Shown here: in pieces, positions 43,835-51,328 of the stretch | Position numbering within the stretch: position 1 is the stretch's first letter | How the letters are laid out: every line of letters starts with the position of its first letter | Assembly (NCBI RefSeq): GCF_024649945.1 | Contig: NZ_JANKMS010000001.1 | Coordinates: forward strand, 186,001 to 250,000 | Length of the DNA stretch: 64,000 bases | DNA from: Flavobacterium panacis | GTDB taxonomy: Bacteria; Bacteroidota; Bacteroidia; Flavobacteriales; Flavobacteriaceae | Direction of reading: 5' to 3' | The notes under the pieces: generated by a model | What the model saw: only the letters and a program-made list of their open reading frames with translations | Told to the model about the DNA's origin: nothing | Databases searched by the model: none | Translations under genes and position numbers: made by a program

Positions 43835-44668
43835 ATGAGAAAAATAGTTATCGCACTATCAGTATTAATGGCCCTAACTTCGTGTGTTTCTAAAAAGAAA
43901 TATGCTGAGTTAGAAGCAAAAAACAAAGAGACTCAAGATTTGTTAAACTCTTGTACTGTAAAATTAAACACGTGCTTAGAAGAAAAAGCTGGATTGGCTG
44001 CTACAGCTGACAGCTACAAACAACATAATCAAGACTTAATCAACAGCTCTAAAGATTTAACAATCTTAACAACTAAAGGTGCTGAAAACCTAGAAAAATC
44101 TCTTGAAAGCTTAAAAGAAAAAGATTTAAAAATCTCTAGACTTCAGGATGCTTTAACTAAAAAAGACAGTGTTACTTTAGCATTAGTTACAAGCTTAAAA
44201 GGAGCTGTTGGAATCAACGATCCAGACATCGAAGTAAATGTTGAAAAAGGAGTTGTATTTATCTCTATCGCTGATAAATTATTATTTAAAAGCGGAAGCT
44301 ACGAAGTTAGTGACAAAGCTAAAACTGTGTTAGCTAAAGTTGCTAAAGTTGTAAATGACAAACCTGATTTCGAATGTATGGTTGAAGGTCACACTGATAA
44401 TGTACCATACAAAAGCAACGGAATTATCTTAGACAACTGGGATTTAAGTGTTAAACGTTCTACTTCAATCGTTCGTGTATTAACAAACGATCTTGGTGTT
44501 AACCCAGCTAAATTAATCGCTGCAGGTAGAAGTTCTTATGTTCCTTTAGTTTCTAATGATACTGCTGAAGATAAAGCTCGTAACAGAAGAACTCGTATCG
44601 TAGTTATGCCAAAAATCGATCAATTCTATGATATGATTGAAAAAGAAATGAAAAAACAATCTAAATAA
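43835..44668 (+). CDS. OmpA family outer membrane lipoprotein
   Basis: 277 residues with lipobox LMALTSC near residue 16. A coiled-coil region (25-110) with many charged residues leads to a C-terminal OmpA/Pal peptidoglycan-binding domain: DKLLFKSGSYEVSDKAK, MVEGHTDNVPYKSNG with the conserved HTD, then LSVKRSTSIVRVL, LIAAGRSSYVP and ARNRRTRIVVMPK. It ties the outer membrane to the cell wall. A palindromic terminator follows. Confidence 0.92.
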   Translation: MRKIVIALSVLMALTSCVSKKKYAELEAKNKETQDLLNSCTVKLNTCLEEKAGLAATADSYKQHNQDLINSSKDLTILTTKGAENLEKSLESLKEKDLKISRLQDALTKKDSVTLALVTSLKGAVGINDPDIEVNVEKGVVFISIADKLLFKSGSYEVSDKAKTVLAKVAKVVNDKPDFECMVEGHTDNVPYKSNGIILDNWDLSVKRSTSIVRVLTNDLGVNPAKLIAAGRSSYVPLVSNDTAEDKARNRRTRIVVMPKIDQFYDMIEKEMKKQSK

Positions 44669-44696
44669 TTCTTGGTTTTCATATTCATAAAAACAG

Positions 44697-44725
44697 AAAA
44701 AGCAGGTCAATTGACCTGCTTTTTT
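44697..44725. terminator. Bidirectional intrinsic terminator
   Basis: AGCAGGTCAATTGACCTGCT is a perfect palindrome flanked by A and T runs, 29 bases past the OmpA-like stop and between convergent genes. Confidence 0.9.
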
Positions 44726-44825
44726 GTATTCTAAAAAGAATAAAAGTATTTTAAATAACTAACTAAATTTTAACATAATAAAGTTAGGCAATATTTTTAA
44801 AACTTTATTCAATTAAAGTATTTTT

Positions 44826-45446
44826 TTACAAAATATCGATATCTCCTTTTCCTTCTCTTACAATAACTGGTTCATGTTCTGAAAGATCAATAATTGTAGA
44901 ACCAACATTATCTCCATATCCACCATCGATAACCATATCCACAAGATTCTGCCATTTCTCAAAAATTAATTCCGGATCTGTTGTATATTCGATTACATCA
45001 TCTTCATCACGAATAGAGGTTGACACAACTGGATTTCCTAACTGACGCACAATTTCTAATATAATATTGTTATCAGGAACACGAATACCAACTGTCGTTT
45101 TCTTTTTAAATTCTTTCGGAAGATTATTATTTCCAGGTAAAATAAAAGTATAAGGCCCCGGTAATGCTCTCTTTAAAATCTTAAAAGTCGAAGTATCAAT
45201 CTGACGCACATAATCAGATAAATTACTCAAATCATGACAAATAAACGAAAAGTTTGCTTTCTCTAATTTAACTCCTTTAATCTTTGCAATTTTTTCTAAA
45301 GCTCTAGAATTAGTAATATCACAACCCAAACCATAAACTGTATCAGTCGGATAAATTACCAATCCACCATTCTGAAGCACTTTTACCACTTTTGCAATTG
45401 CTGCTTCACTAGGTTTATCTGGGTATATTTTTATAAATTCAGCCAT
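44826..45446 (-). CDS. L-threonylcarbamoyladenylate synthase (Sua5/YciO/YrdC family)
   Basis: 206 residues. The family makes threonylcarbamoyl-AMP, the first step in t6A tRNA modification. GGLVIYPTDTVYGLGCDITN is near residue 29, KGVKLEKANFSFICHDLSN follows, then LPGPYTFIL and VGIRVPDNNIILE, and SIRDEDD. It resembles the YciO branch in its KxxxxxxFSFIC region, so the pathway role is likely but not certain. TsaE of the pathway is at 32997. Confidence 0.9.
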   Translation of the reverse strand: MAEFIKIYPDKPSEAAIAKVVKVLQNGGLVIYPTDTVYGLGCDITNSRALEKIAKIKGVKLEKANFSFICHDLSNLSDYVRQIDTSTFKILKRALPGPYTFILPGNNNLPKEFKKKTTVGIRVPDNNIILEIVRQLGNPVVSTSIRDEDDVIEYTTDPELIFEKWQNLVDMVIDGGYGDNVGSTIIDLSEHEPVIVREGKGDIDIL

Positions 45447-45550
45447 TTTGTTTTTTTGTTTAAAGTTAAAGCTGTTTCAGGTTAAAACTATTATACTTTT
45501 CAATCTTCTTGTTTCATATTTATTGTATGAATACTAATTAAAAGCAAATT

Positions 45551-47887
45551 TTACCCAACAACATTAAGTTTTGCGAATCTTAGCAACAATTTCTTGATTC
45601 CGCCCACTTCAAATTTTATTTCAGCTTTTCTGTCAGCGCCAACACCTTCTAGATTTATTACTTCTCCTTTTCCAAAACGTTCGTGCATAACCACGTTTCC
45701 TACTGTCAGTTTATTGTCAAATAAATTCGAATTCTCATTACTAGGCGCATTTCCTGAAACAGGTTTTAATTTTCGAATATTCAAATCTGGTTTCGGACTA
45801 TTATCTGTAACTTGTTTAGGAGGTGTGCCTCCAACAGGTTTTACTAATCTTAACTTAGATTTATCTACTTCTCCAAAAATATCACCATCAATTGGTGATT
45901 TATAACGATAATTCGTTTCTGCTGGTGTTAAATATTCCAAATACTGATCTTCAATTTCTTCAATAAATCTCGAAGGTTCACTATCTGTTAGTTTTCCCCA
46001 GCGGTAGCGAGATTGAGCATAAGTCAAATATGCCTGATGTTCTGCACGTGTCAACGCCACATAAAATAAACGACGTTCTTCTTCCAATTCGCTTCTTGTA
46101 CTCATACTCATGGCACTCGGAAACAAATCTTCTTCCATACCTACCACAAAAACATGAGGAAACTCCAGTCCTTTTGCCAAGTGAATCGTCATTAACGCTA
46201 CACGATCATCATCATTAGTATCTTTATCTAAATCTGTTGCCAAAGCGACATCTTCCATAAATTCAGAAAGCGCTCCTCTTGCTCCATCAATTTCTCTTTG
46301 CCCCTCAGTAAAATCTTTAATACCGTTTAAAAGCTCCTCAATGTTCTGAATCTTTGCCATCCCTTCTGGAGTAGCATCTTTCTTCAATTCCTGAACCAAA
46401 CCAGTTTTCTTAGCAACGTGATCTGTAATATAAAAAGCATCCTGATTCTGATCGATCACTTGAAAACTCTGAATCATAGTAACAAAATCTTTCAATTTGT
46501 TTTTAGTTCCAGCATTCAGTTTTAAGTCGATTTTATCAATATTCACCATTACTTCCCAAATCGAACGTTTGTAATGATTTGCCGCAATAGTCAGTTTTTC
46601 TATCGTTGTATCACCAATTCCACGTGCTGGATAATTGATCACACGAATCAAAGCCTCTTCGTCTTTCGGATTCAGAACCAAACGCAGATAGCATAAAACG
46701 TCTTTAATCTCTTTACGTTGATAGAATGATAATCCACCATAAATTCTATATGGAATATCACGTTTTCTCAACGCATCTTCCATTGCACGCGATTGCGCAT
46801 TTGTTCTGTATAAAATAGCAAAAGATCCATTATGAAGTTGATTTTGCATTTTCTGCTCAAAAATCGTACTGGCAACAAAACGCCCTTCTTCGGCATCTGT
46901 CAAACTTCTATGAACTTTAATTTTTGGCCCAAATTCGTTTGCTGTCCAAACCACTTTATCTAGTTTGGTTTTGTTGTGCTCCATAACTGTATTTGCCGCT
47001 TCCACAATGTTTCGGGTAGAACGATAATTTTGTTCCAAACGGAACATTATAACTCCTTCATAATCCTTCTGGAAGTTCAAAATGTTATTGATATTCGCCC
47101 CACGGAAAGCATAAATACTTTGCGCATCATCACCAACCACACAAATGTTCTGAAATTTATCAGATAAAGCCCTAACAATCAAATACTGAGAGTGATTCGT
47201 ATCCTGGTACTCATCAACCAGAATATATCTAAAACGGTTTTGATATTTTGCTAAAACCTCAGGAAAACGTGTCAACAATTCGTTGGTTTTCAACAATAAA
47301 TCATCAAAATCCATTGCTCCTGCCTTGAAACAGCGTTCTACATATTGCTGATAAATTTCTCCCAATCTTGGTCTTTTTGCCATGGCATCGGCTTCAACCA
47401 ATTCCGGATTATTAAAATAAGCCTTAACCGTAATCAAACTATTTTTATAATTAGATATACGTCCTAAAACCTGTTTAGGTTTATAGATATCACGATCCAG
47501 CTGCATTTCTTTAATAATAGAAGAAATCAGTCTGGCCGAATCCTGAGAATCATAAATAGTAAAATTGGAAGGATATCCCAAATGATCTGATTCTGCTCTC
47601 AAAATACGAGCAAAAATAGAGTGAAAAGTTCCCATCCAGAGATTTTTTGCCTCAGATGCTCCTACAATATCGGAGATTCTGTGCTTCATTTCTCTTGCTG
47701 CTTTATTGGTAAAAGTCAGCGACAAAATATTGAAAGCATCAATTCCCTGATGCATCAAATAAGCAATTCTAATCGTTAAAACACGGGTTTTTCCCGAACC
47801 TGCACCAGCAATAATAATCATTGGCCCGTCTTTCTTTAAGACAGGCGCTCTCTGCGCTTCGTTGAGCTGGTCAATATATTTCTGCAT
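45551..47887 (-). CDS. UvrD/PcrA-type ATP-dependent DNA helicase
   Basis: 778 residues, the usual length for superfamily 1A helicases used in repair and removal of stalled complexes. Motifs: Q motif LNEAQRAPV, Walker A GAGSGKTRVL near residue 28, LSFTNKAAREM, DEYQDTNHSQY near 225, GDDAQSIYAFRGAN, LEQNYRST, and near 560 LMTIHLAKGLEFPHVFVVGMEE and VALTRAEH. The C-terminal part has a Tudor-like end (VVMHERFGKGEVINLEGVGADRKAE, abbreviated). A -7 box lies 20 bases upstream of the start. Confidence 0.96.
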   Translation of the reverse strand: MQKYIDQLNEAQRAPVLKKDGPMIIIAGAGSGKTRVLTIRIAYLMHQGIDAFNILSLTFTNKAAREMKHRISDIVGASEAKNLWMGTFHSIFARILRAESDHLGYPSNFTIYDSQDSARLISSIIKEMQLDRDIYKPKQVLGRISNYKNSLITVKAYFNNPELVEADAMAKRPRLGEIYQQYVERCFKAGAMDFDDLLLKTNELLTRFPEVLAKYQNRFRYILVDEYQDTNHSQYLIVRALSDKFQNICVVGDDAQSIYAFRGANINNILNFQKDYEGVIMFRLEQNYRSTRNIVEAANTVMEHNKTKLDKVVWTANEFGPKIKVHRSLTDAEEGRFVASTIFEQKMQNQLHNGSFAILYRTNAQSRAMEDALRKRDIPYRIYGGLSFYQRKEIKDVLCYLRLVLNPKDEEALIRVINYPARGIGDTTIEKLTIAANHYKRSIWEVMVNIDKIDLKLNAGTKNKLKDFVTMIQSFQVIDQNQDAFYITDHVAKKTGLVQELKKDATPEGMAKIQNIEELLNGIKDFTEGQREIDGARGALSEFMEDVALATDLDKDTNDDDRVALMTIHLAKGLEFPHVFVVGMEEDLFPSAMSMSTRSELEEERRLFYVALTRAEHQAYLTYAQSRYRWGKLTDSEPSRFIEEIEDQYLEYLTPAETNYRYKSPIDGDIFGEVDKSKLRLVKPVGGTPPKQVTDNSPKPDLNIRKLKPVSGNAPSNENSNLFDNKLTVGNVVMHERFGKGEVINLEGVGADRKAEIKFEVGGIKKLLLRFAKLNVVG

Positions 47888-47906
47888 GTAATTTTCTCCT
47901 TTTATG

Positions 47907-47914
47907 CAAAATTA
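47907..47914 (-). promoter_or_regulatory. -7 promoter box for the UvrD/PcrA-type gene
   Basis: Reads TAATTTTG on the minus strand, 19 bases before the ATG. Confidence 0.55.
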
Positions 47915-47929
47915 AGAATTAAAGATGTA

Positions 47930-47969
47930 ATAAGCTACTAAGTTGCAAAGGTTCTAAGCTACTAAGTTT
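47930..47969. repeat. 8-base-period degenerate tandem repeat
   Basis: Octamers ATAAGCTA, CTAAGTTG, CAAAGGTT, CTAAGCTA and CTAAGTTT lie in register between the helicase promoter and the GC-rich element at 47982. Confidence 0.75.
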
Positions 47970-47981
47970 TTCTTTTTTTGA

Positions 47982-48090
47982 AGCCAAACAAAAGGCATTT
48001 TATTAGACATGGTTTCCCGCTTTCGGCTATATCTCTTCGCTATGCTACGAGGATACCGCCTCAACCGGGGCTACATTTAAGCAATTGGCT
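47982..48090 (-). ncRNA. GC-rich folded intergenic element, possible structured RNA
   Basis: In a very AT-rich spacer this block has a GC-rich core. On the minus strand it holds AGCCCCGGTTGAGGCGG, then TATCCTCG, an inner loop, AGAGATATA and CCGAAAGCGGG; outer arms AGCCAA (47982-47987) and TTGGCT (48085-48090) pair perfectly, so the ends close. Sequences of this type recur between genes of many flavobacteria as I recall, and it might be the Flavo-1 RNA motif, which I cannot confirm here. No reading frame covers it. Confidence 0.5.
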
Positions 48091-48103
48091 TTTTTAAAAC
48101 ATT

Positions 48104-48135
48104 TTGAAAGAAAAAACTTAAAAATATTATATTTG
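48104..48135 (+). promoter_or_regulatory. Promoter for the RelE/ParE-like toxin gene
   Basis: TTG (48104-48106), 21-base spacer, TATATTTG (48128-48135). The ATG at 48155 is preceded by GAGAAGG, a good ribosome site for this genus. Confidence 0.65.
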
Positions 48136-48154
48136 TAAACTTAAGAGAAGGGTA

Positions 48155-48442
48155 ATGGATATAAAATTAACAGAACTTGCTGAAAAAAGTTATTTTGACA
48201 TTGTCAATAAATTTAGTGAGTCAAAAGGAACGTTATTCTCAAATAAGACCATATCCATTATAGAAATAATAGCTAAAAACAATGATATAGGTTCAAAATA
48301 CAAAAATACATCGTACAGAAAATTTCTTATATCAAATCAGGTATATTTATTCTACAAAATTGAAAAGCAAACCTTATATATTATTTTGTTTTGGGATAAC
48401 AAAAGAAATCCTGTTGATTTAGATATTATACTTAGCTCTTAA
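48155..48442 (+). CDS. RelE/ParE-like toxin candidate
   Basis: 95 residues. Two N-terminal helices (about 1-22 and 28-42) and C-terminal strands with YRKFLISNQVYLFYKIE, TLYIILFWDNKRNP match the pattern of Bacteroidota RelE/ParE-type toxins, where FxDxRxNP near the end is a hallmark. That family cuts messenger RNA on the ribosome or blocks gyrase. The start has its own promoter. The 3' end overlaps that of the opposite-strand gene by 24 bases. The toxin call is by pattern only; no activity is proven. Confidence 0.65.
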   Translation: MDIKLTELAEKSYFDIVNKFSESKGTLFSNKTISIIEIIAKNNDIGSKYKNTSYRKFLISNQVYLFYKIEKQTLYIILFWDNKRNPVDLDIILSS

Positions 48443-48718
48443 TTTCTCTTTAAAATCATCAAAATCAATAGTGCGACCAGATATTATATCATCCTCTCCT
48501 TTTTGTAATTCTTGCTTTAACATATCTTCTGGAAACAACAATCTAGTTATCAATTTCACTTCTTGATGCGTAAATGTTTTCGATTTTAATTTTCTATAGT
48601 AAGTAGCATGTTTCAAGCCTAGTTTCTGCATAAAAAACTCAGCCTTATAGTATGATTTATTTATTAATTCAGGCAAATCATTTATGTAATTCTCGTAATT
48701 TTCAACAATTTCTATCAT
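48419..48718 (-). CDS. Antitoxin-like protein with helix-turn-helix region
   Basis: 99 residues. The middle (FFMQKLGLKHATYYRKLKSK, about 28-47, then FTHQEVKLITRLLF) looks like a compact helix-turn-helix as found in small regulators. The C-terminal tail (GEDDIISGRTIDFDDFKEKL) has the D-I-x-x-G-R-x-I-x-x-x-x-F pattern of tails that wrap around RelE/ParE toxins. It is coded on the opposite strand to the toxin-like gene, with stops overlapping tail to tail, and has its own -7 box. This arrangement differs from the usual co-directional operon. Confidence 0.62.
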   Translation of the reverse strand: MIEIVENYENYINDLPELINKSYYKAEFFMQKLGLKHATYYRKLKSKTFTHQEVKLITRLLFPEDMLKQELQKGEDDIISGRTIDFDDFKEKLRAKYNI

Positions 48719-48747
48719 TTTATGAGACTTATTATATTGCTATATGA

Positions 48748-48755
48748 CAAATATA
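48748..48755 (-). promoter_or_regulatory. -7 promoter box for the antitoxin-like gene
   Basis: Reads TATATTTG on the minus strand, 29 bases before the ATG. It shows the gene can be expressed independently of the toxin-like gene. Confidence 0.5.
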
Positions 48756-48828
48756 AACTAATAAAATGACACCCATTACGAAAACATAAAAAAAATAAGA
48801 ATTTCAGTACCTTCGTTCATTAGCAACT

Positions 48829-49596
48829 CTATTTAAAAAAAACATCGTATGCAAATCGAATTAGTGTTCCTACCACAACAATCAAAAAGAAAATTCGAAT
48901 AAAACCATTTCCTTTATTAATTGCGAGTTTAGCACCAAGCCAGCCACCAATTCCATTGCTTATTGCCATCGGAATCGCAATAGACCAAATGATTTTTCCT
49001 TTGATCATAAACAAACAAATTGAACCAAAGTTCGTAGCCAGATTTACCATTTTTGCATTAGCAGAAGCATGAAGAAAATCGAAACCTAAAAGCGCAATAA
49101 AAGCTACAACAAAGAAGCTGCCTGTTCCTGGCCCAATAAACCCGTCATAAAAACCTACTATAACGCTAATTACAACTGCATACATTATTTGTGTTGCTGC
49201 CGAATGATCTTTAGCAACATGTTGCCCAAAATTCTTCTTTGCATAAGTATAAACAAACAATAAAGATAAAACCACCAATAGAAGCGGTTTCATAAAATCA
49301 TTACTCACCATCGTTAAAATTGTAGAACCTAAAAATGCAGACGGAACGGCCAAACACATCATTATGATTAATAACTTCCATTGAATTACCACTTTTTTCA
49401 AATATTGAAAAGCGGCAAAAGCAGTTCCACTAAAAGCCGGAATTTTTAAGGTTCCTACAACTGTCGAAACTGGAAGATTTGGCAATAATATCAATCCCAT
49501 TGGAGTTTGAATTAATCCTCCGCCACCCACAATGGCATCTATAAAACCTGCAGCAAAGGCAGCTAAACAAAGAAAAAGTATTACGTATGAATCCAT
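48829..49596 (-). CDS. TSUP family transporter (sulfite/organosulfonate exporter type)
   Basis: 255 residues with about eight membrane helices. AAGFIDAIVGGGGLIQTPMGL at the start (abbreviated as GGGGLIQTP) and VGFYDGFIGPGTGSFF in the second half are the duplicated TSUP (TauE/SafE) signatures. Family members move sulfite, sulfonates or similar small acids; the substrate here is not known. It is single and divergent from the 49720 gene. Confidence 0.9.
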   Translation of the reverse strand: MDSYVILFLCLAAFAAGFIDAIVGGGGLIQTPMGLILLPNLPVSTVVGTLKIPAFSGTAFAAFQYLKKVVIQWKLLIIMMCLAVPSAFLGSTILTMVSNDFMKPLLLVVLSLLFVYTYAKKNFGQHVAKDHSAATQIMYAVVISVIVGFYDGFIGPGTGSFFVVAFIALLGFDFLHASANAKMVNLATNFGSICLFMIKGKIIWSIAIPMAISNGIGGWLGAKLAINKGNGFIRIFFLIVVVGTLIRFAYDVFFK

Positions 49597-49631
49597 TAAA
49601 GCTATATTTCAGTCGAAGTAAAAATAAGTTG

Positions 49632-49639
49632 CAAAAGTA
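49632..49639 (-). promoter_or_regulatory. -7 promoter box for the TSUP gene
   Basis: Reads TACTTTTG on the minus strand, 35 bases before the ATG. Confidence 0.45.
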
Positions 49640-49695
49640 CGTCTTCCTTTTTGTTTATTACCATAAATTTAAAGTGGATTTTTCATCAAAAAGTA

Positions 49696-49703
49696 TATTT
49701 TTG
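49696..49703 (+). promoter_or_regulatory. -7 promoter box for the 49720 gene
   Basis: TATTTTTG lies 16 bases before the ATG at 49720, which helps to reject a longer frame beginning at 49651. Confidence 0.55.
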
Positions 49704-49719
49704 CTTAAAAATTATTCCA

Positions 49720-50241
49720 ATGGATTTCAACAAAATAATAGAACTAGCAAGTTATACTTTACCAGCCTTAGTTACAGGAGTTGTAGCGTATCGTTTCTTC
49801 GAATTACACATTAAAAACAATGATAGAAAACGTGCTTTTTTATTAAACAAACAAGCTCATAAAGAATCGCTTCCAGTACGTTTACAAGCATACGAGCGTA
49901 TGACTTTGTTTTTAGAACGCATTAATTTGACGAAATTGTTAATTAGAATATCTCCTATTTCTCAAAACAAACATGATTATGAAAATTATGTAATTGACCA
50001 AATCGAACAGGAATTTGAGCATAATTTGACACAACAGATTTACATGTCTGAAGAATGTTGGACAATTATTTCAACTGCAAAAAACGCAACAATCCAAATG
50101 ATCCGTAAAGCTGCCATGAGCGATAAAGTAGAAAATGCTGATAAACTTCGCGAAGTAATTTTAAATGATTTATTGGAGAAACAATCTCCAAGTAATGCTG
50201 CTTTAAGTTTTATTAAAAGTGAAGTTGCAGAACTTTGGTAA
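49720..50241 (+). CDS. DUF7935-type membrane-anchored protein
   Basis: 173 residues from the ATG at 49720 (MDFNKIIEL). One N-terminal membrane helix (YTLPALVTGVVAYRFF) is followed by a basic stretch (NNDRKRAFLLNKQ) and an all-helical cytoplasmic domain with LPVRLQAYERMTLFLERI. It fits a family conserved in flavobacteria (DUF7935 by memory). Function unknown. A 7-base repeat tract starts eight bases after the stop. Confidence 0.8.
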   Translation: MDFNKIIELASYTLPALVTGVVAYRFFELHIKNNDRKRAFLLNKQAHKESLPVRLQAYERMTLFLERINLTKLLIRISPISQNKHDYENYVIDQIEQEFEHNLTQQIYMSEECWTIISTAKNATIQMIRKAAMSDKVENADKLREVILNDLLEKQSPSNAALSFIKSEVAELW

Positions 50242-50248
50242 AAAATAA

Positions 50249-50304
50249 TTTTAGATTGCAGATTTTAGATTTGGAATAAAGAATCTAAAATCTTCAATCT
50301 AAAA
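50249..50304. repeat. 7-base-period repeat, two inverted arms
   Basis: Eight heptamers in register: TTTTAGA, TTGCAGA, TTTTAGA, TTTGGAA, TAAAGAA, TCTAAAA, TCTTCAA and TCTAAAA. The second half is the inverse of the first, so the block folds into a hairpin between convergent genes. Confidence 0.8.
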
Positions 50305-50305
50305 A

Positions 50306-51214
50306 TCAAATCATTATCTTGTTATCACTCATAACTTCAGATTTATTCTGAGCGTATTCATAACCTTGTTCCCACCATTCTTTCATTACATCTTTATTAA
50401 AAATCAAGGCATTATCCGTTAATTTTATAGGAGTATAATATAAATTAAGTTTTACATCTTTACTGTTTGCCATAAGTTTTCCTATAGCAATATCATGTTT
50501 TTCGACCTGATCTAAAGCAATTCTAAACAAGTCAATCATCAACGAAAACGGGTTTTTACCTATTACAGTTTTGGTCGTATTGACTTCAGTTTCAAGTACA
50601 ATTACATCAATTTCTGTAGCTCCTCTGTTAATTGCTTCACGTATTGGAACTAAGCTTGAAAATCCTCCATCACCATATTCAAAATTATTCTTTTCGACCA
50701 AACTCATAAACGGAACATAATTACTTGAAATCCAAGACCATTCACAAAACTCCTCATAACTACAATCTTTAACCGATTTATATTCTGACTCGTTTTTAGT
50801 AAAATTTGTAACCGTTACCACAACATCGGTCTTCATTTTTTTTAGCTTATTGAAGTCCGAAAGCGAGAAATTATTCTGAATGTATTTCTTCAATCCTTTA
50901 CTTTCTCCAAAAGTTCTTTTTCCTTTAAAAAACTGACGCAAAACATTAAAGTGATTGATTGTTACAATATCTACTCCATCTTTATTTTTAACCACAAATG
51001 GACAAATATTAAAAATACTTGCCATTGTTACATTGGTATATACAGAATGAATTTTTTTGATATGACCGAGAGCTAAATGCGGAATTAATAAACTTCCTGT
51101 CGAAGTTCCTAAAAACAAATCATATTCGTGCTTTTTCTCTTCTATTAAATACTGGGCAACACCGCCGGCAAATGCGCCTTTACTGCCACCACCTGAAATA
51201 ACCAATGCTCTCAT
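50306..51214 (-). CDS. Patatin-like phospholipase
   Basis: 302 residues from the ATG at 51214 (MRALVISGGGSKGAF); a longer frame to 51286 adds an unlikely stretch. Patatin features: oxyanion loop GGGSKGAFAG at residues 8-17, nucleophile S38 in GTSTG and catalytic D182 in YGDGGFSSL. The fold hydrolyses acyl chains from lipids. There is no outer membrane beta-barrel part and no signal, so the protein appears cytoplasmic or peripheral. It may handle membrane lipid turnover, which is inference. Confidence 0.9.
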   Translation of the reverse strand: MRALVISGGGSKGAFAGGVAQYLIEEKKHEYDLFLGTSTGSLLIPHLALGHIKKIHSVYTNVTMASIFNICPFVVKNKDGVDIVTINHFNVLRQFFKGKRTFGESKGLKKYIQNNFSLSDFNKLKKMKTDVVVTVTNFTKNESEYKSVKDCSYEEFCEWSWISSNYVPFMSLVEKNNFEYGDGGFSSLVPIREAINRGATEIDVIVLETEVNTTKTVIGKNPFSLMIDLFRIALDQVEKHDIAIGKLMANSKDVKLNLYYTPIKLTDNALIFNKDVMKEWWEQGYEYAQNKSEVMSDNKIMI

Positions 51215-51328
51215 AAATTGTAATGTAGTATTTTTGGGATTTTCTTGATTTCTTTTAGAGAAAAGAAGCAAGAAAAAGAGTTTCAAAATCTTTCTTCTTG
51301 TTTCTTTCTTCTACTTTTAATCTCTTAA

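Noticed and set aside
48001..48080. GC-rich block considered as a tRNA
   Set aside because: No acceptor stem with CCA-side pairing, no anticodon arm or TpsiC loop sequence (GGTTCGA) in the right place.
51215..51286. Longer patatin frame starting at 51286
   Set aside because: The oxyanion loop of patatins lies directly after the start; the extension is not signal-like enough to be kept.
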